A stretch of DNA of 6,332 nucleotides from Oscillospiraceae bacterium. Lineage in GTDB: Bacteria; Bacillota; Clostridia; Oscillospirales; Ruminococcaceae. A program made the translations under genes and the position numbers. The stretch is from NCBI GenBank assembly GCA_031281115.1, contig JAITFV010000041.1:1-6332 (forward strand). The letters run 5' to 3'. The notes under the pieces are model-generated. The model was not told the DNA's origin. It saw only the letters and a list, made by a program, of their open reading frames with translations, and did no database searches. Positions 1-5,172 of this stretch are shown piece after piece. Position 1 is the first letter of the stretch; each line of letters starts with the position of its first letter.

Positions 1-873
1 ACGGTTCTTGACGCTTCGGAAATAAGCGCAGTAACTTCAAAATGCGACTTTGTTTTTTGTGCCGTGGATATGAAAAAAGACGAAATTCGCGCACTTGAAG
101 AGGCGTATGCTAAGGCGGAATGTCCCGTGATTTCTAACAATTCTGCGCACCGATGGACTCCCGATGTGCCGATGATTATTCCTGAAATTAATCCGGAACA
201 CGCCGAAATCATAGAATCACAGCGAAAACGCATAGGCACGAAAAGCGGTTTCATCGCTGTAAAAAGCAACTGCTCTATTCAAAGCTATGTTCCCGCCCTG
301 CACCCGCTTTTGAAATTCGGCGTGAAAGATGTACTTGCTTGCACTTATCAAGCTGTTTCGGGCGCGAGCAAAACGCTTGAGGATTGGGAAGAGATGCAGG
401 ATAATGTAATCCCTTTTATCGGCGGCGAAGAAGAAAAATCAGAACAAGAACCTCTTAAAGTTTGGGGTAAAGTCGAAAACGGCGAAATTAAAAACGCCGG
501 GGGAATTAATATTACCGCGCAGTGCGTCCGTGTTCCTGTTTCAGACGGGCATATGGCGGCAGTCTATGTGCGGTTTGAGGATAAACCGAGCAAAGAAGGA
601 ATCATCAAAGCTTGGAATAATTTCAGCGGGCTGTCAGAATCACTACCGTCTGCGCCTGAAAAATTTCTCACATACTTTGAGGAAGAAAACTATCCGCAAA
701 CGAAGCTGCACCGCGAACTTTATAACGGCATGGGAGTTGCTGTCGGGCGGCTGCGCGGGGACTCGCAGTATGATTATAAATTTATCGGGCTTTCGCACAA
801 TACGCTTCGGGGCGCGGCGGGCGGCGCAGTGCTGACGGCAGAGCTGCTGAAAAGTAAAGGATATTTGGGGTGA
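1..873 (+). CDS. asd: Aspartate-semialdehyde dehydrogenase, archaeal/fungal type (5'-truncated by window edge)
   Basis: Catalyses NADPH-dependent reduction of L-aspartyl-4-phosphate to aspartate semialdehyde, the branch compound for lysine/diaminopimelate, threonine and methionine (cytoplasmic). The frame is open from base 1, so the GTG at 64 is not the true start; about 290 residues are visible and the N-terminal GxxGxxG cofactor-binding part (roughly 60-70 residues, judging from a family length near 350-360) lies outside. Visible marks are SNNSAHR (nt 133-153) followed by PDVPMIIPEINPEH; the active-site Cys in KSNCSIQ (TGC at 271-273); RVPVSDGH with the likely acid/base His (CAT at 550-552); and the C-terminal SHNTLRGAAGG (793-825). 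These identify the archaeal/fungal subfamily and not the E. coli type. It ends in TGA 59 bp before dapA and is probably in the same operon. Both catalytic residues are present, so the enzyme should be active. Confidence 0.95.
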   Translation, partial: TVLDASEISAVTSKCDFVFCAVDMKKDEIRALEEAYAKAECPVISNNSAHRWTPDVPMIIPEINPEHAEIIESQRKRIGTKSGFIAVKSNCSIQSYVPALHPLLKFGVKDVLACTYQAVSGASKTLEDWEEMQDNVIPFIGGEEEKSEQEPLKVWGKVENGEIKNAGGINITAQCVRVPVSDGHMAAVYVRFEDKPSKEGIIKAWNNFSGLSESLPSAPEKFLTYFEEENYPQTKLHRELYNGMGVAVGRLRGDSQYDYKFIGLSHNTLRGAAGGAVLTAELLKSKGYLG

Positions 874-878
874 GAATA

Positions 879-907
879 TTGATTATTGCCCCGACACATT
901 ATATATC
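879..907 (+). promoter_or_regulatory. Weak candidate internal promoter ahead of dapA
   Basis: TTGATT (879-884) and TATATC (902-907) are separated by exactly 17 bp, each matching the sigma-A boxes at 4 of 6 positions. The site lies in the 59-bp asd-dapA gap and could give dapA extra transcription, but such weak matches arise easily in AT-rich spacers. Nothing else notable is seen in this gap apart from the dapA ribosome binding site. Confidence 0.2.
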
Positions 908-932
908 GCTTAATTAAAAAAGGAGCAAAATT

Positions 933-1820
933 ATGAACAATCCAATCTACACCGGCTCGGGCGTAGCTTTAGTCACCCCGATGAATGCCGACGGAAGTAT
1001 AAATTATCCGCTGTTCGGCGAGTTAATCGAGCGGCAGATTAAAGGCGGGACGCGGGGTTTAATTATCTGCGGCACCACGGGCGAAGCGAGCACCATGACT
1101 GACGAAGAACATATCGAATGTATTCGCTTTTCTGTTGAAAAATCAGCAAAGCGCATCCCTGTCATCGCCGGTACGGGCAGCAATGACACCGCATACATGG
1201 TCGATTTGTCCGTGAAAGCCGAAAAAGCAGGCGCGAACGCTTTGTTGCTTATGCCGCCTTATTATAACAAAACTTCGCAGAGAGGTTTGGTTCGGCACTT
1301 CGGCGCAGTTGCAGACAAGGTGAAAATCCCGATAATGCTGTATAATATCCCCTCGCGAACAGGCATGAAAATAGAACTTTCTACTTTTAAAACGCTCGCC
1401 GAATATCCGAATGTAAAAGCGGTTAAGGAGTCGGGCGGCGATGTTGCCTATTTCTCCGCGTTAATCCGTGAAAGCGGATTAGATGTTTACAGCGGTGATG
1501 ACTACATGAACGTACCAGCGATGGCGCTCGGCGCAATCGGCACAGTTTCGGTTATGGCGAATGTTGTTCCTGAAGCTGCGAGTAAAATAAGCGCACTCTG
1601 CCTTGAAAATAACTTTGCGGAAGCAGGGCGGCTTCAACAGAAATACTCGCGTTTTATGTACACAGAGGGGTTATTCATGGACGTGAGCCCTATTCCGGTA
1701 AAGCACGTAATGCGGCTTCTCGGTATAAATGTGGGAAGCACGAGGCTGCCGCTCTGCGACATGGAAGAGGATAAAGTTGCACTGTTAAAGGCAGAAATGG
1801 AAAAGATAGGATTGTTGTAA
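933..1820 (+). CDS. dapA: 4-hydroxy-tetrahydrodipicolinate synthase (DapA)
   Basis: Condenses pyruvate with aspartate semialdehyde, the first committed step to diaminopimelate and lysine, in the cytoplasm. At 295 residues it is full length for this class I aldolase TIM-barrel family. Active-site residues align by motif with E. coli DapA: GTTGE (Thr48, Thr49), PPYYN (Tyr111), YNIPSRTG (Tyr137 and the substrate-binding Arg142), and the Schiff-base Lys165 in AVKESGG. The start is fixed by AAGGAG at 920-925, seven bases before the ATG. It directly follows asd, which makes its substrate, and dapB begins 3 bases after its stop. Lysine feedback behaviour cannot be read from the sequence. No truncation or missing residue is seen. 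The wider family includes N-acetylneuraminate lyases, but the asd/dapB context and the catalytic set favour DapA. Confidence 0.97.
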   Translation: MNNPIYTGSGVALVTPMNADGSINYPLFGELIERQIKGGTRGLIICGTTGEASTMTDEEHIECIRFSVEKSAKRIPVIAGTGSNDTAYMVDLSVKAEKAGANALLLMPPYYNKTSQRGLVRHFGAVADKVKIPIMLYNIPSRTGMKIELSTFKTLAEYPNVKAVKESGGDVAYFSALIRESGLDVYSGDDYMNVPAMALGAIGTVSVMANVVPEAASKISALCLENNFAEAGRLQQKYSRFMYTEGLFMDVSPIPVKHVMRLLGINVGSTRLPLCDMEEDKVALLKAEMEKIGLL

Positions 1821-1823
1821 ACA

Positions 1824-2591
1824 ATGACAAAAACAGCAAAAATTGCACTAAGCGGCGCGTGCGGGAGAATGGGGCGCGTGATTGCGGCTCTTGTTGCGGA
1901 GCGCGGTGACTGCGAAATAAGCGCGGGAATTGACTGCCGTTGCGAGAAGTATGCCGAGTTTGAAATGTATTACAAGATTACAGAGCTTGAAACGAAACCC
2001 GATGTGGTTTTGGATTTTTCGCATCCGTCCTCACTTAGTGATACGCTGGCGTTTTGTAAAAAGAACAGCGTTCCTGTCGTAATCGCGACCACAGGTTACT
2101 CGGCGGAGGAAGTCGATGCGATTAAGTCTGCGGCGGTGCAGATTCCTGTCTTTTTTACCGGAAATATGTCGCTGGGGATTAATCTGCTTGCGGATTTAGC
2201 GCGGCGCACGGCACGGGTACTGGGGAACCGGTACGATATGGAGATTATCGAAAAGCACCACAACCGCAAGGTAGACGCGCCCTCCGGGACAGCGTTCATG
2301 CTTGCTGATGCGCTCAATGAAGAACGCGGAAACACCTTGAAATACGTTTACGGGCGCAGCGGTTCTCACAAACCCCGGACCGGGAACGAGCTTGGGATTC
2401 ATGCGGTTCGCGGCGGAACGGTTGTGGGTGAGCATGAAGTTATTTTCGCGGGACACGATGAAATTATTTCATTGTCGCATTCTGCATTGTCGCGGGAGGT
2501 TTTTGCGAACGGCGCGATTAATGCCGCTCTTTATCTTGCAAAACAGGAAAAAGGACTTTACAGCATGACGGACTTATTGGCAACTGTGTAG
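1824..2591 (+). CDS. dapB: 4-hydroxy-tetrahydrodipicolinate reductase (DapB)
   Basis: Reduces the DapA product to tetrahydrodipicolinate with NAD(P)H, the second step of the diaminopimelate branch; cytoplasmic. The 255-residue length fits the family. The N-terminal dinucleotide fold carries the glycine motif GACGRMGRVI (residues 11-20). The family signature EKHHNRKVDAPSGTA lies at 143-157, with His145 and Lys149 in the positions of the E. coli catalytic pair His159/Lys163, followed by the C-terminal HAVRGGTVVGEHEV stretch. The ATG is only 3 bases after the dapA stop. The nearest Shine-Dalgarno-like bases (AGG at 1808-1810) sit inside the dapA end and are distant, so translation probably depends on ribosomes finishing dapA. 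The C-terminus runs into a possible RNA hairpin that spans the stop codon (2583-2623). Confidence 0.97.
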   Translation: MTKTAKIALSGACGRMGRVIAALVAERGDCEISAGIDCRCEKYAEFEMYYKITELETKPDVVLDFSHPSSLSDTLAFCKKNSVPVVIATTGYSAEEVDAIKSAAVQIPVFFTGNMSLGINLLADLARRTARVLGNRYDMEIIEKHHNRKVDAPSGTAFMLADALNEERGNTLKYVYGRSGSHKPRTGNELGIHAVRGGTVVGEHEVIFAGHDEIISLSHSALSREVFANGAINAALYLAKQEKGLYSMTDLLATV

Positions 2592-2658
2592 GGCGTGATG
2601 CTCCCGGCATACTCTTACACAGTAAAATAATTCGGCGCGACGAGGCGGCGCGTCCCAC
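2583..2658. repeat. Hairpin and imperfect inverted-end element in the dapB-ACT gap
   Basis: ACTGTGTA (2583-2590) is perfectly complementary to TACACAGT (2616-2623), enclosing a smaller ATGC/GCAT stem (2598-2601 with 2607-2610). The structure overlaps the dapB stop codon. The outer ends of the gap also resemble each other in inverted orientation: GTAGGGCG at 2588-2595 against the reverse complement of CGTCCCAC at 2651-2658. There is no T-run after the hairpin, so a Rho-independent terminator is unlikely. It could be a degenerate intergenic repeat or a translation-modulating structure. An excellent AGGAGG (2662-2667) for the next gene follows. Confidence 0.4.
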
Positions 2659-2673
2659 AACAGGAGGAAAATT

Positions 2674-3126
2674 ATGGCTACTCAAGTTATTACAACCCCG
2701 GGCGTTTCCATTGTTACATTTAATAACGTGGCAATTTCGCACCAGAACACATTTATCTGCGAAGTGTTCGAGAATTCCGCGGAGGCGGGTATAAATATTG
2801 ATATGATTTCGCAGGCTCCCGCCGCTTCGGAAAAAATCAGCTTCGGTTTTACTTTTTCCGATGAGGATATGCCAAAATTGATTTCAATTATTAACCGTAT
2901 ATCAAGAAATCTTACGCCTATGATTAACGTGGGTAATATTAAGGTTACGATTAAATCGGACGAGATGGTCGGCAATACGGGCTTCGCTTCACGCGTGATG
3001 ACTGTTCTGCGCGATATGGACTGCCTGCCGCTGTTAGTTACTACGGGGCTTGATGAGATTTCACTGCTTGTTTACGAGAGCGAGAGTACGGATTTGGAAA
3101 AAAAGCTGAAGGAAGTTTTCAATTAA
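2674..3126 (+). CDS. Standalone tandem ACT-domain protein, aspartokinase regulatory-subunit-like
   Basis: A 150-residue protein consisting of two ACT domains, about residues 9-75 and 85-148, with no catalytic part. The wording matches the C-terminal regulatory region of aspartokinases: EAGINIDMISQ (37-47) resembles the effector-binding segment of ACT1, followed by ISFGFTFSDEDMPK; the second unit has the MVGNTGFASRVMTVLRDMD segment (98-116) and DEISLLVYE (127-135). In such domains lysine or threonine binds between paired ACT units (family knowledge). Directly after asd-dapA-dapB, it may sense lysine or act as a detached regulatory subunit for an aspartokinase encoded elsewhere; this is inference. 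The start is set by AGGAGG at 2662-2667, six bases before ATG. No remnant of a kinase domain is visible upstream, where dapB ends, so it is not an obvious in-place truncation of lysC. It could alternatively be a free-standing amino-acid sensor with no kinase partner. Confidence 0.85.
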   Translation: MATQVITTPGVSIVTFNNVAISHQNTFICEVFENSAEAGINIDMISQAPAASEKISFGFTFSDEDMPKLISIINRISRNLTPMINVGNIKVTIKSDEMVGNTGFASRVMTVLRDMDCLPLLVTTGLDEISLLVYESESTDLEKKLKEVFN

Positions 3127-3206
3127 TTAATAATAAATAAGGGATAATGAATGATTATCGCGAAGCGATACAAAAATTATTAACTGTTAATTATTCATTA
3201 TTAATT
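3125..3206. repeat. 82-bp AT-rich inverted-repeat (MITE-like) element
   Basis: The arms AATTAATAATAAATAA (3125-3140) and TTATTCATTATTAATT (3191-3206) are inverted repeats with one mismatch in 16. A second, GC-containing hairpin sits between them: TATCGC (3156-3161), loop GAA, GCGATA (3165-3170). The element fills the whole gap between the ACT gene stop (3124-3126) and the MATE start (3212). Short non-coding elements with long inverted ends and a small internal hairpin are typical of MITE-like or other dispersed repeats; a role as a weak terminator or mRNA-processing site is also possible. No target-site duplication can be assigned with certainty because the flanks are themselves AT-rich. Confidence 0.55.
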
Positions 3207-3211
3207 GTAAA

Positions 3212-4567
3212 ATGGTTCAAGACATGACAAAGGGCAGGCTTCTGCCTATTATAATAAGGTTCACGATTCCGCTCCTGCTCGGGACAATCTTTCAGCAGTT
3301 TTACAATATGGCAGATGCTATAATAGTAGGGCGGTTTATCGGCCCTGATGCGCTTGCGGCAGTCGGGACGACAGGAGCCTTGAATTTTCTTGTAATCGGC
3401 TTCATCATCGGGTTGTGCAGTGGGTTTTGCATACCGGTATCGCAGCGGTTCGGGGCAGGCGATGTAACAGAAATGCGGCGTTTCGCGGCGAACGCCGTTT
3501 ATCTTTGTGCTTTTTTCGCGGTACTGCTGACGACGCTCACCATGCTTTTCACGCGGCAGTTGCTGCAGCTGATGGATGTTCCCGAAGAAATTATTAACAT
3601 GTCCTACTCGTATATAATTTTCATCTTCGGCGGAATCCCGGTAGCAATTTCATATAATATTCAAGCCTGCCTGCTCCGCGCCCTCGGCGACAGCAGGACA
3701 CCGCTGTATTTTCTTGCACTTTCTTCGCTTATAAATATAGGACTTAACCTGCTTTTCGTGATTGCGCTCGGCTTGCATGACGTGCGATATATAGGGCTTG
3801 GAACTGTAATAGCGCAGTCTGTTTCGGCGATTTTGTGTTTTATTTATATCAGGCGCAGTTATCCGATTTTACGGTTCACGAAAGAAGAAAAGAAATTCTC
3901 CGGAAAACACGCGAAGAAGCTGCTGTCAATGGGTGTGCCTATGGGTCTGCAATTTTCGATTACCGCGCTCGGCTCGCTGATTCTGCAGAAAGCAATTAAC
4001 GGGCTGGGGACGGTTGCGATTGCTTCGCTTACAACAGGCAACCGGATTTCGCTACTCTTGTTTATGCCGATGGAAACTATTGGACTGACGATGGCAACTT
4101 TCTGCGGGCAGAACCTTGGCGCAAAAAAGCTTGCGCGCATACGCAAAGGAATTCGTATTTCGATGCTTATTCAAATGATTTACAGCGTTTTTGTTGCAGG
4201 ATTAATCGCGTGGTTCATCGGTCGTGCGCTTGCTACGGTGTTTGTAGGTGCGGCAGAAACGGAGATTATACAAAACGTCGGATTTCAGCTGCGGGTGATG
4301 GCTCTGTCTTTCTTTACAATCGGAGTCCTCTTTGTTTTCCGCAATTCCGTGCAAGGGCTCGGATATAGTTTTATGGCGATGTCGGCTGGGGTTTGCGAAC
4401 TGGCGGCGCGGATTTTCGTAGCGTTTTTCTTAGTTGAAAGATTCGGATTCCACGGGGCGGTTTTTGCGGGACCGCTGTCGTGGGTGCTCGCGGATGCGGT
4501 TCTGATTCCTGCATATTTTATAATTATGAAGCGATTAAAACGGAAAATTGAAAAACCGGAAACATAG
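3212..4567 (+). CDS. MATE-family multidrug/cation efflux transporter
   Basis: A 451-residue polytopic membrane protein with about 12 predicted hydrophobic segments arranged as two six-helix halves joined by a basic loop near residues 214-240, the usual size and layout for MATE antiporters. These exchange Na+ or H+ for cationic drugs or metabolites across the cytoplasmic membrane. Supporting motifs are QQFYNMADAIIVGRFIG (28-44) and ALAAVG in the first half, LLRALGDSRTPLYF (154-167), and GQNLGAKKLARIRKGI (299-314) in the second. The substrate cannot be told. The start may be the ATG at 3212 or the one at 3224 (MTKGR, closer to the usual MATE beginning); an in-frame stop at 3188-3190 excludes anything earlier except non-standard starts. 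Neither ATG has a recognisable Shine-Dalgarno sequence, because an AT-rich inverted-repeat element lies immediately upstream. A strong terminator follows. Confidence 0.93.
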   Translation: MVQDMTKGRLLPIIIRFTIPLLLGTIFQQFYNMADAIIVGRFIGPDALAAVGTTGALNFLVIGFIIGLCSGFCIPVSQRFGAGDVTEMRRFAANAVYLCAFFAVLLTTLTMLFTRQLLQLMDVPEEIINMSYSYIIFIFGGIPVAISYNIQACLLRALGDSRTPLYFLALSSLINIGLNLLFVIALGLHDVRYIGLGTVIAQSVSAILCFIYIRRSYPILRFTKEEKKFSGKHAKKLLSMGVPMGLQFSITALGSLILQKAINGLGTVAIASLTTGNRISLLLFMPMETIGLTMATFCGQNLGAKKLARIRKGIRISMLIQMIYSVFVAGLIAWFIGRALATVFVGAAETEIIQNVGFQLRVMALSFFTIGVLFVFRNSVQGLGYSFMAMSAGVCELAARIFVAFFLVERFGFHGAVFAGPLSWVLADAVLIPAYFIIMKRLKRKIEKPET

Positions 4568-4572
4568 AAACA

Positions 4573-4606
4573 GCGGGGTCTTTACTAAAACCCCGCCTTT
4601 TCTTTT
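4573..4606 (+). terminator. Rho-independent terminator after the MATE gene
   Basis: GCGGGGT (4573-4579) pairs with ACCCCGC (4590-4596), with possible extra TTT/AAA pairs inside, and is followed by TTTTCTTTT (4598-4606). It begins 6 bases after the MATE stop. On the opposite strand the hairpin is followed by a poorer T-rich stretch, so it may also give some termination for the convergent lipoprotein gene, whose stop is at 4626. Confidence 0.93.
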
Positions 4607-4625
4607 ACAGTCAGCACAACCAATA

Positions 4626-4895
4626 TTATTCTTCGTCGGTCTCGTCTTCGTCGGTTTCGTCTTCGTCAGTTTCGTCTTCGTCAGTTTCATCTTCGTCGGT
4701 CTCGTCTTCGTCAGTTTCATCTTCATCGATTTCGTCTTCATCGATTTCGTCATGAACTTCATCCGTTCCGTTCTCATCACCGACATCATCAATCGGCGGA
4801 ATTTCAACAAACGGCTCGGGTTCGTCTTTGCAGCCCACCAAAAATACGCTCAGGGAAAGTGCGAGAATCGTGATAAGTAATAATGCTTTTTTCAT
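4626..4895 (-). CDS. Small lipoprotein with acidic pentapeptide-repeat tail
   Basis: An 89-residue protein with a clear lipoprotein signal peptide: a MKK start, a hydrophobic stretch of residues 4-18, and the lipobox LVGC with Cys22 as the expected lipidation site, so it should be anchored on the outer face of the cytoplasmic membrane. After a short linker (KDEPEPFVEIPPIDD) the rest of the chain is almost entirely Asp/Glu in five-residue units, DEIDE then repeated DETDE, ending in DETDEE. No enzymatic domain is seen; a cation-binding or electrostatic surface role is possible but unproven. GGAGGT (4904-4909, - strand) lies 8 bases before the ATG and a perfect sigma-A-type promoter lies further upstream, which together favour this strand over the open frame on the + strand. 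It is divergent from the SPFH gene and convergent with the MATE gene. I do not recognise a named family. Confidence 0.8.
   Translation of the reverse strand: MKKALLLITILALSLSVFLVGCKDEPEPFVEIPPIDDVGDENGTDEVHDEIDEDEIDEDETDEDETDEDETDEDETDEDETDEDETDEE
4635..4751. repeat. 15-bp coding tandem repeat in the lipoprotein gene
   Basis: Seven 15-bp units (starting at 4635, 4650, 4665, 4680, 4695, 4710 and 4725) plus a partial eighth (4740-4751). On the + strand the units read like GTCAGTTTCGTCTTC with third-position changes (GTCGGT, ATCGAT, TTCATC). Each encodes five acidic-rich residues on the - strand. Because 15 is a multiple of three, gain or loss of units would alter the protein length in steps of five residues without a frameshift. 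Units at the 3' end of the gene are the most alike and those near 4725-4751 have diverged (Ile in place of Thr), which suggests recent expansion at the gene's 3' end. Confidence 0.95.
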
Positions 4896-4937
4896 GTTGA
4901 TTTACCTCCATTAATTTGAATGAATTTTTAATTTTCA

Positions 4938-4955
4938 AGAAGCGTTTTCGCTTCT
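4938..4955 (-). promoter_or_regulatory. 5' stem-loop of the lipoprotein mRNA
   Basis: AGAAGCG (4938-4944) and CGCTTCT (4949-4955) form a perfect 7-bp stem with a four-base loop. With the promoter at 4964-4992, transcription should begin near 4957-4958, so the hairpin would sit within the first bases of the transcript, where such stems commonly protect mRNA from 5' decay. It has no T-run on either strand, so it is not a terminator. Confidence 0.55.
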
Positions 4956-4963
4956 ATGATTTT

Positions 4964-4992
4964 ATTATATTCGAGTAAAACCCGCATGTCAA
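4964..4992 (-). promoter_or_regulatory. Consensus sigma-A promoter of the lipoprotein gene
   Basis: Reading the - strand, TTGACA (4987-4992) is followed by a 17-bp spacer and TATAAT (4964-4969), a perfect match at both hexamers. The expected start near 4957 gives a leader of about 60 bases ahead of the ATG at 4895. It points away from the SPFH promoter; the TGTAA array lies between the two -35 boxes. Confidence 0.88.
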
Positions 4993-5000
4993 GCGAATAT

Positions 5001-5105
5001 CCGGATTGTAACCGCGGCGTTTCCAAACTGTAATAAAACCCTCCGTTTTGTAATCGGGCTGTAATTTTTTGAAACCGATTTGTAATTTTAAGAAATATTT
5101 GTAAA
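5001..5105 (+). promoter_or_regulatory. Helically phased TGTAA repeat array, candidate operator
   Basis: TGTAA occurs six times on the + strand with its first T at 5007, 5029, 5049, 5060, 5081 and 5100, giving steps of 22, 20, 11, 21 and 19 bp, each close to one or two helical turns. Four copies are followed by T. Three share the longer form CCGNNTTGTAA (5001-5011, 5043-5053, 5075-5085). The pair at 5049 and 5060 is an 11-bp direct repeat, the arrangement bound by OmpR/PhoB-class response regulators; the complementary strand reads TTACA. The array lies between the divergent promoters and ends 6 bp before the SPFH -35 box. The regulator is unknown. Confidence 0.6.
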
Positions 5106-5110
5106 AACTA

Positions 5111-5139
5111 TTGACAACACGGAATCATTATGATATCAT
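5111..5139 (+). promoter_or_regulatory. Promoter of the SPFH-domain gene
   Basis: TTGACA (5111-5116) is followed by a 17-bp spacer and TATCAT (5134-5139, 5 of 6 matches), with TGA (5131-5133) directly before it forming an extended -10. Transcription should begin near 5146, giving a leader of about 27 bases that includes AGGAGG at 5160-5165. Confidence 0.85.
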
Positions 5140-5151
5140 TAATATATCATA
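5129..5151. promoter_or_regulatory. Palindromes over the SPFH promoter -10 and start site
   Basis: TATGATAT (5129-5136) and ATATCATA (5144-5151) are perfect 8-bp inverted repeats separated by 7 bp, and ATGATATCAT (5130-5139) is itself a 10-bp palindrome. They cover the -10 box and predicted start, where a bound dimeric repressor would block transcription. The bases are AT-rich, so chance symmetry is possible. Confidence 0.45.
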
Positions 5152-5172
5152 TTGATTTGAGGAGGAAATACA

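Noticed and set aside
64..66. GTG at 64 as the start of the asd gene.
   Set aside because: The same frame is open to base 1 and the upstream residues continue the dehydrogenase fold, so the gene is simply cut by the window edge.
2583..2623. Rho-independent terminator after dapB.
   Set aside because: The stem is AT-rich and is followed by AAAATAA, not a T-run; an ACT gene with a strong ribosome binding site follows closely.
2682..2975. Open frame on the - strand opposite the ACT gene, and similar ones opposite dapA, dapB, MATE and SPFH genes.
   Set aside because: They lack ribosome binding sites and recognisable domains and lie wholly or mostly opposite well-supported genes.
3125..3206. Rho-independent terminator of the lysine cluster.
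   Set aside because: The long arms are AT-rich and the compact inner stem is followed by CAAAAATT with no T-run, so read-through into the MATE gene remains possible; a repeat element is a better description.
4548..4880. A 110-residue open frame on the + strand with a repetitive, very hydrophobic chain (FVGFVFVSFVFVSF-like).
   Set aside because: It is the complement of the acidic repeat: GAC/GAA/GAG read backwards give GTC/TTC/CTC, hence Val/Phe/Leu. It starts inside the MATE gene, crosses a terminator, and has no ribosome binding site, whereas the - strand frame has a lipoprotein signal, GGAGGT and a perfect promoter.
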